Assembly: GCA_026874595.1 (NCBI GenBank)
Contig: CM049320.1
Coordinates: 34,880,214-34,944,213, forward strand
DNA from: Sipunculus nudus
Lineage: Eukaryota > Annelida > Sipuncula > Golfingiida > Sipunculidae
DNA length: 64,000 nucleotides
Reading direction: 5' to 3'
The notes beneath the pieces are model-generated. The model was not told the DNA's origin. It searched no databases and was given only the letters and a program-made list of their open reading frames with translations. Positions 10,331 to 22,517 of the stretch are shown here, piece after piece. Within the stretch, counting starts at the first letter, position 1. Each line of letters starts with the position of its first letter. The position numbers and the translations under genes are program-made.

Positions 10331-12912
10331 TAACAAGTGTGGTCTCCTATGTAAAATATCAATTGTTAAAAAGAGAATTACTGTTACAATTCTACTGGAA
10401 CGAGCATGGGTATTTTTATTAGCCTCAACGTAAAATATGGGGAAATTAGTATTAATATTCATGGGTTTAAAATGATATATTTGAAAATGATTGATTTGCA
10501 CCAGGAGGTGCCATCCGTATTGTAGAAATACAAGGTGAAGGTTAACGTTTTATTATGATCCTACATTTCTTTATTCTATTTAAAAGCCTAAAGCAACAAT
10601 GGAGGAACACGAATTAACCCCTTCCATATTGTGCCTCACAAATGAGCAACTTCAATTCCATGAAAGGAATATAATGGACAGAGAGTACACTATTCAAGTC
10701 GTTTTTATTGTTAAAAAAGCTGTAGCTTTTAATGTAGAGGGCTATTGTTCAACTACTTACTGTGCGTGCACAAATGGGATTATCGCAAAGTGCACTATTG
10801 TTCTGAGCATTTAGGAAGACAATATCGAAGACAAAAAGGTAAAGACACATGTTAGTGTGAGATCTAAGTTTTACCTTAATATGAACAAACCCTGACCCTA
10901 ATGCACCTATTCATTGCCATCTATCATGTTTGTGTTATATTAATAAAACCCAACACATTCACCTCTAATTTGCAAACACACTTTAATAAACAGAAAGATA
11001 AGACCTTGTTATACATTATTATATGATGGGTTATATACATATAGATAAACTTTTGTAATATAAAATATGAGTCTATGGTAACGGTCGCTAGGGGAAAGTC
11101 TCGGAAAAGAGTATTTTTTGCAAACAGGTGTCATATTTCTTCTAATACTAACCCTACAGAAGCCATACAGTAACCCGCTTTTCACTAGCAATAACTGTTA
11201 CATATATAAACAGGCAATTTTAATTCCTAAACAACCACTATAATTTGCGGATGAGGGCCCCGGATCTCTGCGAAGTGTTCTTCCGGCTTCTACTTAGAAA
11301 ATATCGGGCTAATGGCCACCCCTCTCTCTTCGCAGATAAATTCCCACCTTGAGGCTGTCGTCGGAGTACTCTCGTTCTGTATTTCCGTCCATTTATCTAG
11401 CCCTGACCCAGTATAAATATCATGTGGGCTGCCATATTGCGTACAGCCGCGGATGTCACAAGTATCGCCTTAAAATTAGTAAAATGCCCCTCATTCTTAA
11501 TAATTAGGTAAAACTCTTTGACAAAATTTAAAGACCATACTATTCATGATAGTAAATATGTACGTTATGCCCCGAGAAGAGGCTTTGAAAATTTTGTACC
11601 ATTCAAGTTACACAGGGAATATACCTTGCTTGTATAACAAAAAGACCAACGTCTGCAGTTAGAATTTCTTGAATTTTCCAACTATAAAAAGAGTACGTAT
11701 TAATTATTATAAGATCGTAAGTTTTAATTATGGGACTACATTTTTATCAATTTATATGTTCAAATGAAACAGTCCTGGTGAATTTACTAATCACAACCCA
11801 TACTGATTTGTAATTCCAACATAACGAGGTGATTTTATTCATGACTAGCATAAAACCTCTTATTGTGTTGGGACTGGTAGGCATAACTTGGGATTGTTTG
11901 TGCTTGACAGCTTTTCCATGGGCCGAGTTGACATGGACTGAGCTGGCCGGCGTACTTTCTGGTAGTCGGCGACAGGATTAACCCTAAGAAAAATAAAGTC
12001 GAATTCCTCGGGGAATATAGGAAAATATGGGAAATGACCTCCGTTGAAACACACCTGCCGTGATTCCTATCACGCTGAGATTCCTGATGCATTTGTGTGT
12101 TCCTCTTATCCGATGAGATATGTTGGTAGGAGCCACTCGTGCCAGGAAGTTCCACGGTAAAGGGCCGCATTAATACCCGTCTACTGGCCCTCCAAGTTCG
12201 GGTTGTACAACAGGCTAATCACTTTATCTTATCATAATGCTTGATTACGGAAAATGGACATTACTGTTAACATGTGTGTGGTTGTTTTAATTAGTCAACT
12301 GTTTCAATTTTCATGTTTAAATGTTGATATTTGTCTTCCCAATAAAATTCCCTATAGTTGTGATGAATATTAAAGCTTTTACACTTATCAAAAATAAATA
12401 TTGAATTTTCTGTGCAAATTCCTCACCGTTTAAGAATTCAATAACGATTACAGCATCATTACTTACTGGCATAAGGCAAACCCACACATGAGGAAAATAG
12501 ACTAATCATTGTTACAGAAGTTTTGGTTTTGTTACTTTATTTTTTTTAACTATTTTGGTTGAAAATTAATAATTTATTTATTACAGTTGTTTTTTACCTC
12601 TGACTTCGGTGTTTGAAATTTTAAAAATTCCTGGGCATTAAAGACTATCATTTGTTATTGAACAGGGTTTTGTTGGTGGTAAAGGGCGATGACCAGTAAA
12701 TATTCACTAGATTTATAGTCACTCCCAGTCTCTGATGTGAACTTTATGTTTTATATGTAGCCTTATGTGTGGCCTGAGATCCATTATTGACGATATTTAA
12801 GGCTATCTCAGTCAGCTTATTGTTTTCGCATACTTTGTACTTATAGAAGATGGAACTTACCAATTAAAGCTACACTCATCACAATAAAGAGATGACCAAT
12901 AAAATAATCCAT
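6139..12912 (-). CDS. Secreted PAN-C-type lectin protein, four coding exons, 247 aa
   Basis: Reconstructed from 12912-12861, 10183-9941, 8564-8358 and 6380-6139. All three introns are GT-AG and phase 1, and the 744 coding bases close exactly to 247 residues plus TAA. Residues 1-18 are a hydrophobic signal peptide. Residues 19-98 fit a PAN/Apple domain (x3-C58-x5-C64 core). Residues 99-247 are a C-type lectin domain with the SCY start, the SW..A...C135 helix, a WGWGE core and a YICE end. C-type lectin domains bind sugars or proteins outside the cell. This one lacks the loop cysteine pair and any EPN/QPD-type motif, so calcium-dependent sugar binding is doubtful. It lies on the opposite strand to the tandem gene array and is not part of its repeat unit. 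Extra phase-1 exons cannot be excluded without transcripts. Confidence 0.82.
6381..8357 (-). other. PAN-lectin gene intron 3
   Basis: About 2 kb of AT-rich intron. No repeat family, ORF or RNA gene was recognised. Confidence 0.6.
8358..8564 (-). CDS. PAN-lectin gene exon 3: first half of C-type lectin domain
   Basis: A 207-base phase-1 exon. It encodes SCY (C117), SWQDASRQC (C135) and NGRLVSI, the hallmark first helix and strand of C-type lectin domains. The donor is GTAAAC. Confidence 0.88.
8565..9940 (-). other. PAN-lectin gene intron 2
   Basis: About 1.4 kb, containing a long (TA)n/(TG)n microsatellite at 9817-9901. Otherwise featureless. The repeat creates spurious Tyr-Ile ORFs on both strands. 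Confidence 0.6.
9817..9901. repeat. (TA)n-(TG)n microsatellite
   Basis: About 55 bases of TA followed by imperfect TGTG/TATG repeats. Confidence 0.95.
9941..10183 (-). CDS. PAN-lectin gene exon 2: PAN/Apple-like domain
   Basis: A 243-base phase-1 exon. The acceptor TTTGCAG sits against a (TA)n tract; the donor is GTAGGT. The spacing around C58 and C64 matches the PAN exons of the tandem genes (C-x3-C-x5-C). Here the first Cys of that set is Tyr54. Cys also occurs at 70, 91 and 96. Confidence 0.68.
10184..12860 (-). other. PAN-lectin gene intron 1
   Basis: About 2.7 kb. Holds two (TA)n tracts (10191-10221, abutting the exon 2 acceptor, and 10270-10328). An open minus-strand frame at 11835-12170 has no recognisable domain and was not used. 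A GC-richer patch at 11240-11460 has no clear coding frame. Confidence 0.55.
10191..10328. repeat. Two neighbouring (TA)n microsatellites
   Basis: TA tracts at 10191-10221 and 10270-10328, separated by about 50 bases of unique sequence. The first stands where the polypyrimidine tract of the exon 2 acceptor would be on the minus strand. Confidence 0.95.
12861..12912 (-). CDS. PAN-lectin gene exon 1: signal peptide
   Basis: ATG at 12912, 17 codons rich in Ile, Val, Leu and Phe, then a perfect GTAAGT donor after one base of codon 18. The phase-1 end matches the next exon. The short hydrophobic peptide is what decides this start. Confidence 0.75.
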
Positions 12913-13401
12913 TCTCCAAGTTTCAGCCTAAAGACTCTCTCCCTCCAAAGTATACAGAAACTGAAAACCTCTTTCTTCCAAGAGGGCTTTTTTCATACAG
13001 ATATTTTTTTATTTAGATCGTGGATATATTGTTCTGGTAATGTGCAGTGAATATATATTGTCCTATTCTATTTCCTAAGGACACCTGAAGGCATATGCAT
13101 TTCTGGTGGCACCCAAAAGACAACATATGCATATAAAGTCAAAATCCTGACACGAATATGTTCCTATTCATCATTTAGTATCATGGGCTGTCCATAAATG
13201 TCACTTACAACAAATGCCTTTGTTCGTTCCTGCGACTGATTGATTTTGAGACACGCGTGTTCTTTGTGTAGAGACAAAATGACATATTGTTTAGTACATG
13301 AATATGATAAAAAGATAAACCATTTCCATGGTGTACAGGAGGTCTGTACTAGTTTATAGCCAATATTTTAACTTTATCTGGAATTATCAGCTGCAATTAT
13401 C

Positions 13402-13512
13402 TTAACTCTGAACGTCACATGTTTAGAAACTTCGTGATTGTCTACAAATGACCATTATTTAATCAAAATAATTAATCTAATTCAGTGTACACTTTCCACT
13501 ATTTATTTATTT
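13402..13512 (+). repeat. Direct repeat, copy 1 (about 108 bp)
   Basis: Starts TTAACTCTGAACGTCACAT and ends CACTTTCCACTATTTATTT. The second copy lies 3.3 kb downstream in the same orientation with only a handful of differences. The flanks of the two copies do not match. Confidence 0.9.
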
Positions 13513-14400
13513 CTTAATATCAGTTTAGCTTTATAAATATATATTTAAAAACTAAAAGTCCAATGACATGCAGGTATTTTGCATTCTCAGAATATCCTAT
13601 ATTTTGTCTGCTATATATAAATGCATTTTTCTTGATCTAAATTGAGAATGTAAAGCAATTTTTAGTTCATTTAAATCGATATATCCCTCATTAGGCAGTG
13701 AGGATGAATTTAACAAAAAATCTTAAATATACATTAATATCTACAAGCGTCTTTTATCGTATATCTACCATCTGTCCTTCTGCTGAAATTTAATTTTCAA
13801 ATTCCTAGTAAAATTAACAAATTATTCTCTGTTTTAAATGTAATTGCTTATATTGTGGATCGCAGGTACTCTACCCTTACAAATAAGGTCACCAGGATAT
13901 CTAACTAAGCAGTTCCATAAAAAAGTTAAATTTTAAATTCAATAAATATGGACCACTCTAGCTTTTATGTTGATCATTTGTGTTGTTACAAGCTTCTGAT
14001 TGTGTTTAAGAGTTATTAATTGATGTACTTATCAAACTAGACAGAACAGACCTTTTCAGTTGATTGCTATTGTGCCTTTCACGAAAACGATCAATTTAAA
14101 CATACTTAGCATAAATAGGTTAAAGTCCGTATTTAGGACAAAGTGGAGTTTATTAAGGTCTTAATCATATGTCGTGATAAGCTTAATTTACAAAGACTAC
14201 GATACCAAAGCAACCAGTGTGATTTAACTGGGTTCTGAAGGCGCTTGTGAAAGAATTAAGTCATGAATGACTGATTAATTAAATCGATTTTAACATTTTT
14301 TAAACCCATTCAACCAACGCCTATTCATCCAAAGATTACTAACGGAAATCATTCCGCAAACATATATATACGAAAAGACTGATTTACATTTAACAACACA

Positions 14401-14800
14401 CCAAGCGGTTAGCACTGGGTTGTCTGTCATCGTTAACACAATAATAACCAAGTGACCAGTTGTCTGTCATGGATAGCACTCAACACTTACCAAGTGACTG
14501 GTCGTCTCTCACAGAAAACACATGACACTAACCATGTGACTGGCTTGTCTGTCATGGTAAGCACACAACATTAGCCAGGTGACTGGGTTGTCTGTCATAG
14601 TTAGCACACATCACTAACGAACTGACTTGTTGTCTGTCATTGTTAGCACACAACACTTACCAAGTGACTGGTCGAATCATATTAAGCACACGACATTTGC
14701 CAGGTGACTGGGTTGTCTGTCATGGTTAGCACACAACGCTAACCAAGTGACGTGTTGTCTGTCAAGGTTAGCACACAACACTAACCAGGTGACTGGTTGG
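14401..14800 (+). repeat. 42-bp minisatellite, about nine copies
   Basis: Tandem degenerate units of 41-43 bp whose core reads TTGTCTGTCATGGTTAGCAC followed by ACAACACTAACCAAGTGACTGG. Unit starts fall near 14420, 14459, 14505, 14546, 14588, 14630, 14672, 14712 and 14753. There is no spacer variation of the kind a CRISPR array shows. Confidence 0.9.
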
Positions 14801-16702
14801 ACTGTGTGGAAAAGTCACCTTGTTTTAATATTTACATTACTTGTTGCTGTATTGCTTATATATATCTACTTTCCCAGGCTTCTTTGCGCGAGCGCTGAGC
14901 AACACATAAAGAGCCAGTTGGGGTTTTACATCGGTTGGCAGGGCACGCTGTCAGCCACATCGGACAATCATATGATTTTGCGCAATCATATTTTTGTAAA
15001 GATATTTTATGGCAAAACTAACATTACAATTAAATTTTCATAATTGGATTTACGTTTCAGTCTTTCATTTCCGTGATTCCGTGATATCAGCGGCTCAACG
15101 TGTTGCTGTTTCTGATTAGATTTACTTTTAGTGGAAAATTAGTGCAATCCCCGAACCAGAGCCATTTGTACAACCTAAGGCGCAACAGTAGCCCATTTTT
15201 TTATACGCTGATACAGTGAAAGCATATAGTACCAAACAGCGAGCACTGACACAAAGCAAACAGCTAGCGTGCAACCAGCAGTGCTTTCAGGCCAGCTTGG
15301 TAACTGTGAAATTACAAGTCATTAGGGCATCGGTCACCCCCGACTATCTGTTTGATAGTCGTAACGGTCAAAATAGGATGAATAAATAGGATGAATAAAT
15401 TGGTGTTTTTAGGGATGTCGGACAGATTTTTATTTAAAATTGTTAGTTCATCAGCGATAACATTGACTGTATTTAGCATTTATATTTTATTTCAAACCGT
15501 TTCCTTTAACCTTTAATCTGCCATATTATCTTTGAAGATAGAAGTCGGAAACCTTGCAGGGATAATTGAAGCAATAATATTAAAGATAAAATTGGAAATA
15601 GTCCTCAGTTGATAAAATTCTCAACGTTGATGTTGATACACAATTGAAAGGAATTAGTATTTTTTCGAGACGTGCTTTGTAAAAGCCCTGTGAAACATTT
15701 ATCAGAACATTGGACGGACACGTAAAGAGTGTGAGATTGAACGAATTACAGAATTATACCGGCGTCACATACAAAATGCATCCATTACAGAATAATGACA
15801 CAGTCTATATATGCCTAATGTATTTCAGATATGAATTTGATACATTAAGAAGATAATAAATGCAATTATGTTTTATAAACTTGTATAAAACATGTTTTTT
15901 TTACTTTAAAATAACCAAAATTAGAGAACACACCGCCCAATTCTTTCCTTAAACCTCAATTTTATATACCGCTAATTTAATATGACGCTGATAAGTGGAA
16001 TATAATTAAAATGACGGAAGCCAATGATTAAAATAACTAGAAGATTTATAAAGAGGTAATCTAAAATATAATTGTAACTCACAAGTAAACATTTGCTGAG
16101 TATATAAAATAAAGTGTTCCCTAAGCAAATCATTTATTAATAGTATAACTGTTATCGTCACATTTATTTCAGCTACTAGCCAGAAATTATAATAATTATT
16201 CCCTTAAGAAGTTCAAACTAATTCAAATTAATATATATTATTTTTGTTTTTTTAATATGGCGACAATACCAATGCGTACATATATTACATCTATTTAAAC
16301 AGTAAAGCGACAAATAAATTGAAATGAAGCATTTCATTCTACACGAGATATAATTAAATTACTGGTCACAGGCATGCAAGAAGATTTGTGATCACAAAGT
16401 CTCACTTCTTTCGGCTAACTATAAGGAAGTCATTTAACTAAAGTTTGGCAGTTATATTGATAATAGGTATCCTATTCAACTGTCGACCACAGGTGGTGGG
16501 AATTACATTTTTTTATGTTTTACAATTACTTTGCTTTTACTCTGAAATAACGGGTTGCCATTTATCAACAAGGCACAACCCTTTTGCCTTAAAACTTCTG
16601 ACTTAATAATCTGGTTTATACTTACAAATTTTCTATGATGACAATCCTTAAGTCAATGTAATTTCTATTTTGCGAGTTCCCTGCGTTTTGAATGTTTTTA
16701 TG

Positions 16703-16810
16703 TTAACTCTGAACGTCACATTTTTAGAAACTTCCTGATGGTATACAAATGACCATTATTTAATGAAAATAATAAATCTAATTCAGTGTACACTTTCCAC
16801 TATTTATTTC
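16703..16810 (+). repeat. Direct repeat, copy 2 (about 108 bp)
   Basis: Same sequence as 13402-13512, about 93% alike by eye. It may be a dispersed repeat or the trace of a local duplication. It has no TG...CA ends or primer site, so it does not look like an LTR. Confidence 0.9.
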
Positions 16811-17654
16811 CTTAGAAAATCTGAGTTGTTATAGTGTTCTGGCTGCAAACCAAACATTTTGCACTCAGCTCTGCAACTGAATTATTGTGCATCAGCTGCA
16901 AATATTACATAGCAACCATGCAAAAGAATGAAACAAATGGCCCAGCGATATCTTCAACACTGATTCGGACACAACTGAGGAATGTTTATGTTTTGGGGAA
17001 TTGTGTGAAATTCATACTAAAGAAAAATAAATTAAATGCTCATCGCATGGATCTTTCTGAAATTTTATAAACTTATTGATCATGGATAGCCCCTTCAGCG
17101 GTGCAAGATTTGTCGAGTCATCTACAATTTCTTTGTTTTTGTGCGTTTTTAATATTATTTTTTAGAATTAGAAATAGGGGTGGAGATGTCGCTATTGTAG
17201 CTCAGCAAACAAATTCTTAACATTTAATGCACAAATTGAAAGAACATGCATCATTAATACATGTTAGTATCACCATTGAAAATTTGAAGAAATTTTGGGC
17301 CGTGAGTTCAACACAGCTACTGCGGAAACATTGCAAAATGCAGATATAACTAAAATTCATACTTTAAATGAAATATCTCAGTAATGGTTGCCTGGCATGT
17401 TCAAATCAACCACATATTAAGATTATATATGTTAAATATACAAATCTCATTGCTCACTTTTCTGCCCTATATTAGCTATATTTGGTGTTTGATTTAAATC
17501 ATACAAAATAGGCTGACATTAAAGCCAAGTCATTCAGGCAGCTGGCACATGCAGGGTCATCAACTTTCGCAAGATGGAATGGATAATTGAAAGTTTATTT
17601 AGAATAAAAACAAACTGAATTACATAAGTAAAAAATATGCGTATTATTTAAAAA

Positions 17655-17963
17655 ATAAAGTATGCGCATTTTCTCTGAAAAGTGAGGGTTCCCATGTTCC
17701 ACTGCCTCAACAAACAAGATTCATGCTTATGAAATAAACAAAGCACGCTATATACTAACATGACGACTATTTAAGTATCAGTTGGTCAATGCCCCGCTGT
17801 GAGCATATTCGATTGGTTGTGCAAGCGAGCTTCGGCGTTCAGCTCTGGTGGATTCAGTTATTGACTAACTGGAGTGGAAGGATGCGTTAGTGTTTCACCC
17901 ACGACGGTAACTGTTGCCGGCTGTATACGTATTGTGCAATTTAATATCTAATTACCCCCACAG
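17655..17963 (+). promoter_or_regulatory. Unit A promoter and noncoding first exon
   Basis: This block recurs at units B and C, which marks it as functional. It contains an inverted CCAAT box (GATTGGTT, 17811-17818), an initiator-like TCAGTT at 17854, and a donor ACAG|GTAAGT at 17963/17964. A TATTTAAG box at about 17769 is present only in this copy. The exon would run from roughly 17855 to 17963 and splice to 24900. No ATG-led ORF of note lies in it. The transcription start is inferred. Confidence 0.55.
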
Positions 17964-20900
17964 GTAAGTCATTTATTGAATAAAGTATAGTATTAACCTT
18001 GTTAATAAATTTTGTTCGAAAAGTAATACTCACTTTGTTTTGATAGGGATTTCAGAATATAAATATCTGCTATGTGGAATGGTATGGCTCATTTACCTTA
18101 CTGATTAAATATAACATGTTAGCATAGATGGTAGTATGTTCTTGAGTGTATCGGGTTAGGAGTTATTCAAATGATATTTAAAATACTAAAATAAAGCGTT
18201 GAAGAAAAAAATATCATATTCATATATCATATCATAAGAGAGGGCTTTGTCCTGACTGTCATGCAGGGCAGGGGGGGGGGGGCTGTGCAGAACAGAACAT
18301 ATTTCAACAGAGGCCCCATTTCATTGGGTGGGGTGGGAATATGATCCGACCTCCCGTTGATTGCCTAGCGCCAATATTCGCAGTCAACAAGGGACATTTT
18401 TACACCAAACTATGTTTGAAGAATTTATGAAAACTTAAAACCCCTAAAACTGTTCTGTAGACTCGCCGCTCCAATTCGTGAGCCATCCGTTAACCGCCAC
18501 ATACTTTTAGCAAAAGAGGATCCGGTACTATTTCTAAATTATACTCTTGCTTCGAATCCTTAAAGATTTCCTAGAGGTTTTGAAAATGGACAAAATGTTA
18601 CGCGTTTGCATGCACCATTTAATGCATTTTTTTAAAATGTTCCTGGCAGGCTTCAAAATCAACGTATTGTGTCCCGAAAGGTAAATGCAAATAGCCCGCT
18701 CGTACACTATTTATTGATCCAAGGGTTAGTAGAGCGATTATTTTTGTTTGGCGTGAAGGATGTATTCCCTCGAGTTCTGAAGGGTCAATATGTGTCATAT
18801 GTAGGTTATATTATATTAGATCGCTGAGAACCAAATGTTTGAAGGTCGGCCGTGAACATCTCTCCAACCCTTAATAACTCAACACCTATCATCGTTTACA
18901 TTCTCAAACAAACCGTTAATCTGGTATTTGGATGATAAAGTGGAAATCTATGCGCTCAAACATGGCTAGGCGAAACTCCTTGAACATGAAAAAATCGTTT
19001 GTACATTCGTCGTCACGTCCGGTCGCTTAGCCATCCGTTAACCGACACATACTTAGCATCAGACCTAGAGACTTCCAACTTGATGTGCTCTGTTGGGATC
19101 CTAGGTCAATCACTAGAAACACCTGAAATTCAGATCACGGTAACCTTTATTGTGCTGGCTAAGTGGCACCTTTAAGACAGATTCTTCTCAGGGATGAACG
19201 ATACTGAGGTAAATTTGGTATAATATCTTAAAACTAAAATAATGTCATTCATTCAAACGTTTAAGTGTAAGACAATGCAAGGTGTTAACACAATCGCTCC
19301 AACCAGTGTTCTCCTGAATTGACATTAACAATAGTGTTCTAAAAAGGACCTTGCCATTATGATGAATGTGTGAATATCGTAATGAATTTCTGTCATTCAT
19401 TTACTCTCCACTTGTATTGGTGCTGCTAGTTTAAAAAAAAAAAAAACTTCACACACCAAATTAGATATTACGTTGAATATTTGATTAATTGTTAAAAGAT
19501 AGCGGTGGGTAAACTCTTAATGATACGTAGGGAAAAGGAAGTCTCAAGAAGGATTTACGGATATGGGTGGTTCAAAATATTAAGGGAACTGTGACCATGT
19601 GTGATTTTGCCATTTTATGCATTCCAGTGTCTTTCTCAGCAATGGCGTTCAGTTAAAATTAACATTGCACATTATAAGATTATGCGTCAGACGATTTAAA
19701 TGGATTATCAAATGCTATTCCAATTTCTCTCTATTCCTTCTTGTACCCTGGATTAGCCCCAGGGTAGCGGAAAACGGTGCTGTCATTGAATGCCCAAGGG
19801 ATTATTCATTCAATAAATAATGAAATTGTTTGATCAAAAATAAAATTCCTATTGTAATAGCTTCCGGCTTGCGACTATAAGCTTATCATCATGTATGTTT
19901 GCCTGTCCGGCTGTTTGCTTGTCTACGTATCGATTTTCTCAAACATGCCAGAAGGCAAAGTCATTAAACCTAGCCAGATCTTGTGCATGCTCCATGAAAA
20001 GAACTCTATTAGTTTCTATGCGGCATTGGTCACCAGGGGACACTGTAGCTGGAAGAGTAAAATATACCAAATTTTGTGTGCAATGGATATCTATAAACAA
20101 TATCGGAACGTGTAGGCTGCACCTGAAACTAGACTCAATGTTTTTTTCTTTCTGTGGACAAGGGGCCTTATTCTGCAGTTATCATGGTAACGTATGTTAT
20201 TTGCGTGGTTTGTAAATGTAAAATACAGATCCTTATTTTTCTGTCTAGGTCACTTTTCACGTTAGACAGTTTTAATTTTCTGCATAGCGAGAGTTCCAAA
20301 GATGCTTATGGCTAGATCAATTTTCATGTTAGATAAATCTATGGTGACTTTACTGCTGTCTGCTGGACAAGACTGGTGTTTATGTCACAACTACATCTTG
20401 TTAAATATTAATTTATAACATAGAATTAATATCGATATCTTCATATCTCTTGTCCATCAAGTGACGTCTTAGGAAATCCGTGACAGTACTTTGGATATCC
20501 ACAACTGGTCAGACCACAGCATGTATAATGGAACTCTTAATAATCTCTGTTGACAAAGATTAGACACCAATTAAGGTAATCTAAATTCTCAGGTATTAGC
20601 AAGTTTTATAGGTAAAATCGTTTGGCAAAATATAAGCTCAATGGAAAGTACCAGAATTTTTATCTATAATAAAGTCAATAGTCATTTTTGGATAATAAAT
20701 TCTCTATGCTATTACTGTATTGAATCATTATGTTTCTTGGACATATTTAGCCTTGAAGCGGTTCCAGTTATTCCACCGTTTAATATGGTATACAAAAAGT
20801 ATTAAGCTGAAAAACCAGCAGAAAATGGGAATTTTTATTGAAATACAGAGATTAGCTCTACAAAATGCAGATTTTCCCATCCAAAGAATAAAAACCAAGG

Positions 20901-22460
20901 ACTGCTTAAATATCACAAACTATTTTATTGCGTTCCCCTAATTGATACACAGGCGCCTTATCGGTTCATCAGGTGACTGAACTTCAACTTCAGCTAAATC
21001 GGTTTTATTTGTTTGCACGGTTGGTTGTCCTTGGTCCATGGCGACAGTTGGATTCAAATTGGAACGTTTGTTCAGTAAGTTCTTTTGTTTGAAATTTTAA
21101 ATTGCCAGTTTCTCGGTTAGACACACTGACTGTTACACTGATGTGAAGAGGCCATGAATGTGTTTGACTCCCGGTTTATTAAGGACCAGGTGATAGATAC
21201 ACTTTGTTGCATGTCTTTCAGGGTTCATGCATGTTTTGCAAGCTCTGTTTCGTTTGAGTGGGTCCTGTGTGTGAAGGATACGTTGTGGTTGTAAAAATTT
21301 TATTTAAAGAAATGTTTCAAACACATATAAACAATCATATTGATTTATTGGTAAATACCCATTGGTGATATGGAGCTGCTCACATGACTTGGCATAAACG
21401 AGTGCAAATATTGCTCGATGACCCGGTATTATTGCTTTTTCTACAAAACGAAAATATCTACATATAAGATTTTCTTCAGGTGTTATAATACTGTTGTCCA
21501 CCTCATTATGGAGTTCAATAAAAGTAATATCGGTCAGAACAATTATATTGCCCTGTAAAGTAAAACTTCGAAAGTGATTCTGGGATGTTCCCAACAACAG
21601 ATTAACCCCTCCTTGCGTACAGATATCTGGAAATTCTTTGTATGTTTAGGGGTGGTCACAGAATCTGTCTCCCGAAAAGATTTGGTCCTTTGGTCTGCAT
21701 TTGTAATCATTTATTTTACTTGACAGTTATTAGACTATTTATAAATTGGAATCTGATTAAATGGAATAATAATGAACCAATAAAACAAATTTAGTACAGA
21801 ATATGCCATAAAAGACTCTTGATCTATTCTCTTAATATAGTTATATATAGTTGTATGTGTATTCTTTGAAAAAAAAAACATATTAATAATTTATCATAAT
21901 GGATTTTTCTAAACTTCGAGATGTTTCTAATTACAAGCTGTATGAGGGAGGGAAGTTTACCACTTTGCAATTATAAGCTTACGGCAGTCTCTTGTTCTTC
22001 ACTGTTTCACTGTCTCGTTCCTAAACCCTATAAATCTACTAAATACTTGTTACCCTTATGTGAAATGATTAACATATCTGAGAACCATCCTTGACAAGGT
22101 TGTCCGTGAAAGCCCACTCATAGAATCAAAGTCCCATTTAGGCGAGGGTTCTTATGGGAAAATGATTAATAATTGAACCTAGTGTGCAAATCGGTACAGT
22201 ACCTGACAGATCTGTTTGATCCTTTTGCCAAGCAGTTCTTGTTAGATCTGTTACATTGACCTTATCTGGACGCTGTGGTCGATGCCTGTTGTATTAAACT
22301 TTTCTTGGCCACTTGCTTAAACCAGTTTGTCCGAATTTTAATGGTTAGAATTTGTAAGATTTTTTATTCAAATTTCCTCAATCTCCATTTATTTTTATTT
22401 TTTTATAATTACATACACGCATAAATATACAGACTTTTTCATTTATTATCATATGATGTA

Positions 22461-22517
<57 letters not shown>

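Larger units (their letters stand above)
12913..17650. other. Intergenic between the PAN-lectin gene and the tandem array
   Basis: The 5' flanks of two divergent genes. Apart from the minisatellite and the direct repeats listed separately, nothing recognisable was found. ORFs at 14747-15043 and 16834-17070 show no domain or splice support. Confidence 0.6.

Noticed and set aside
11835-12170. 111-codon minus-strand ORF inside the lectin gene intron
   Set aside because: No recognisable domain or clear splice sites, and the phase-1 joining of the flanking exons works without it.
14401-14800. CRISPR-like periodic repeats
   Set aside because: Units are contiguous and degenerate with no distinct spacers, and the host is a eukaryote.
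13402-16810. Pair of LTRs flanking a 3.3-kb element
   Set aside because: No TG...CA ends, primer site or retroelement coding lies between them.
16834-17070. 78-codon plus-strand ORF before unit A
   Set aside because: Not conserved in the other units and no recognisable domain.
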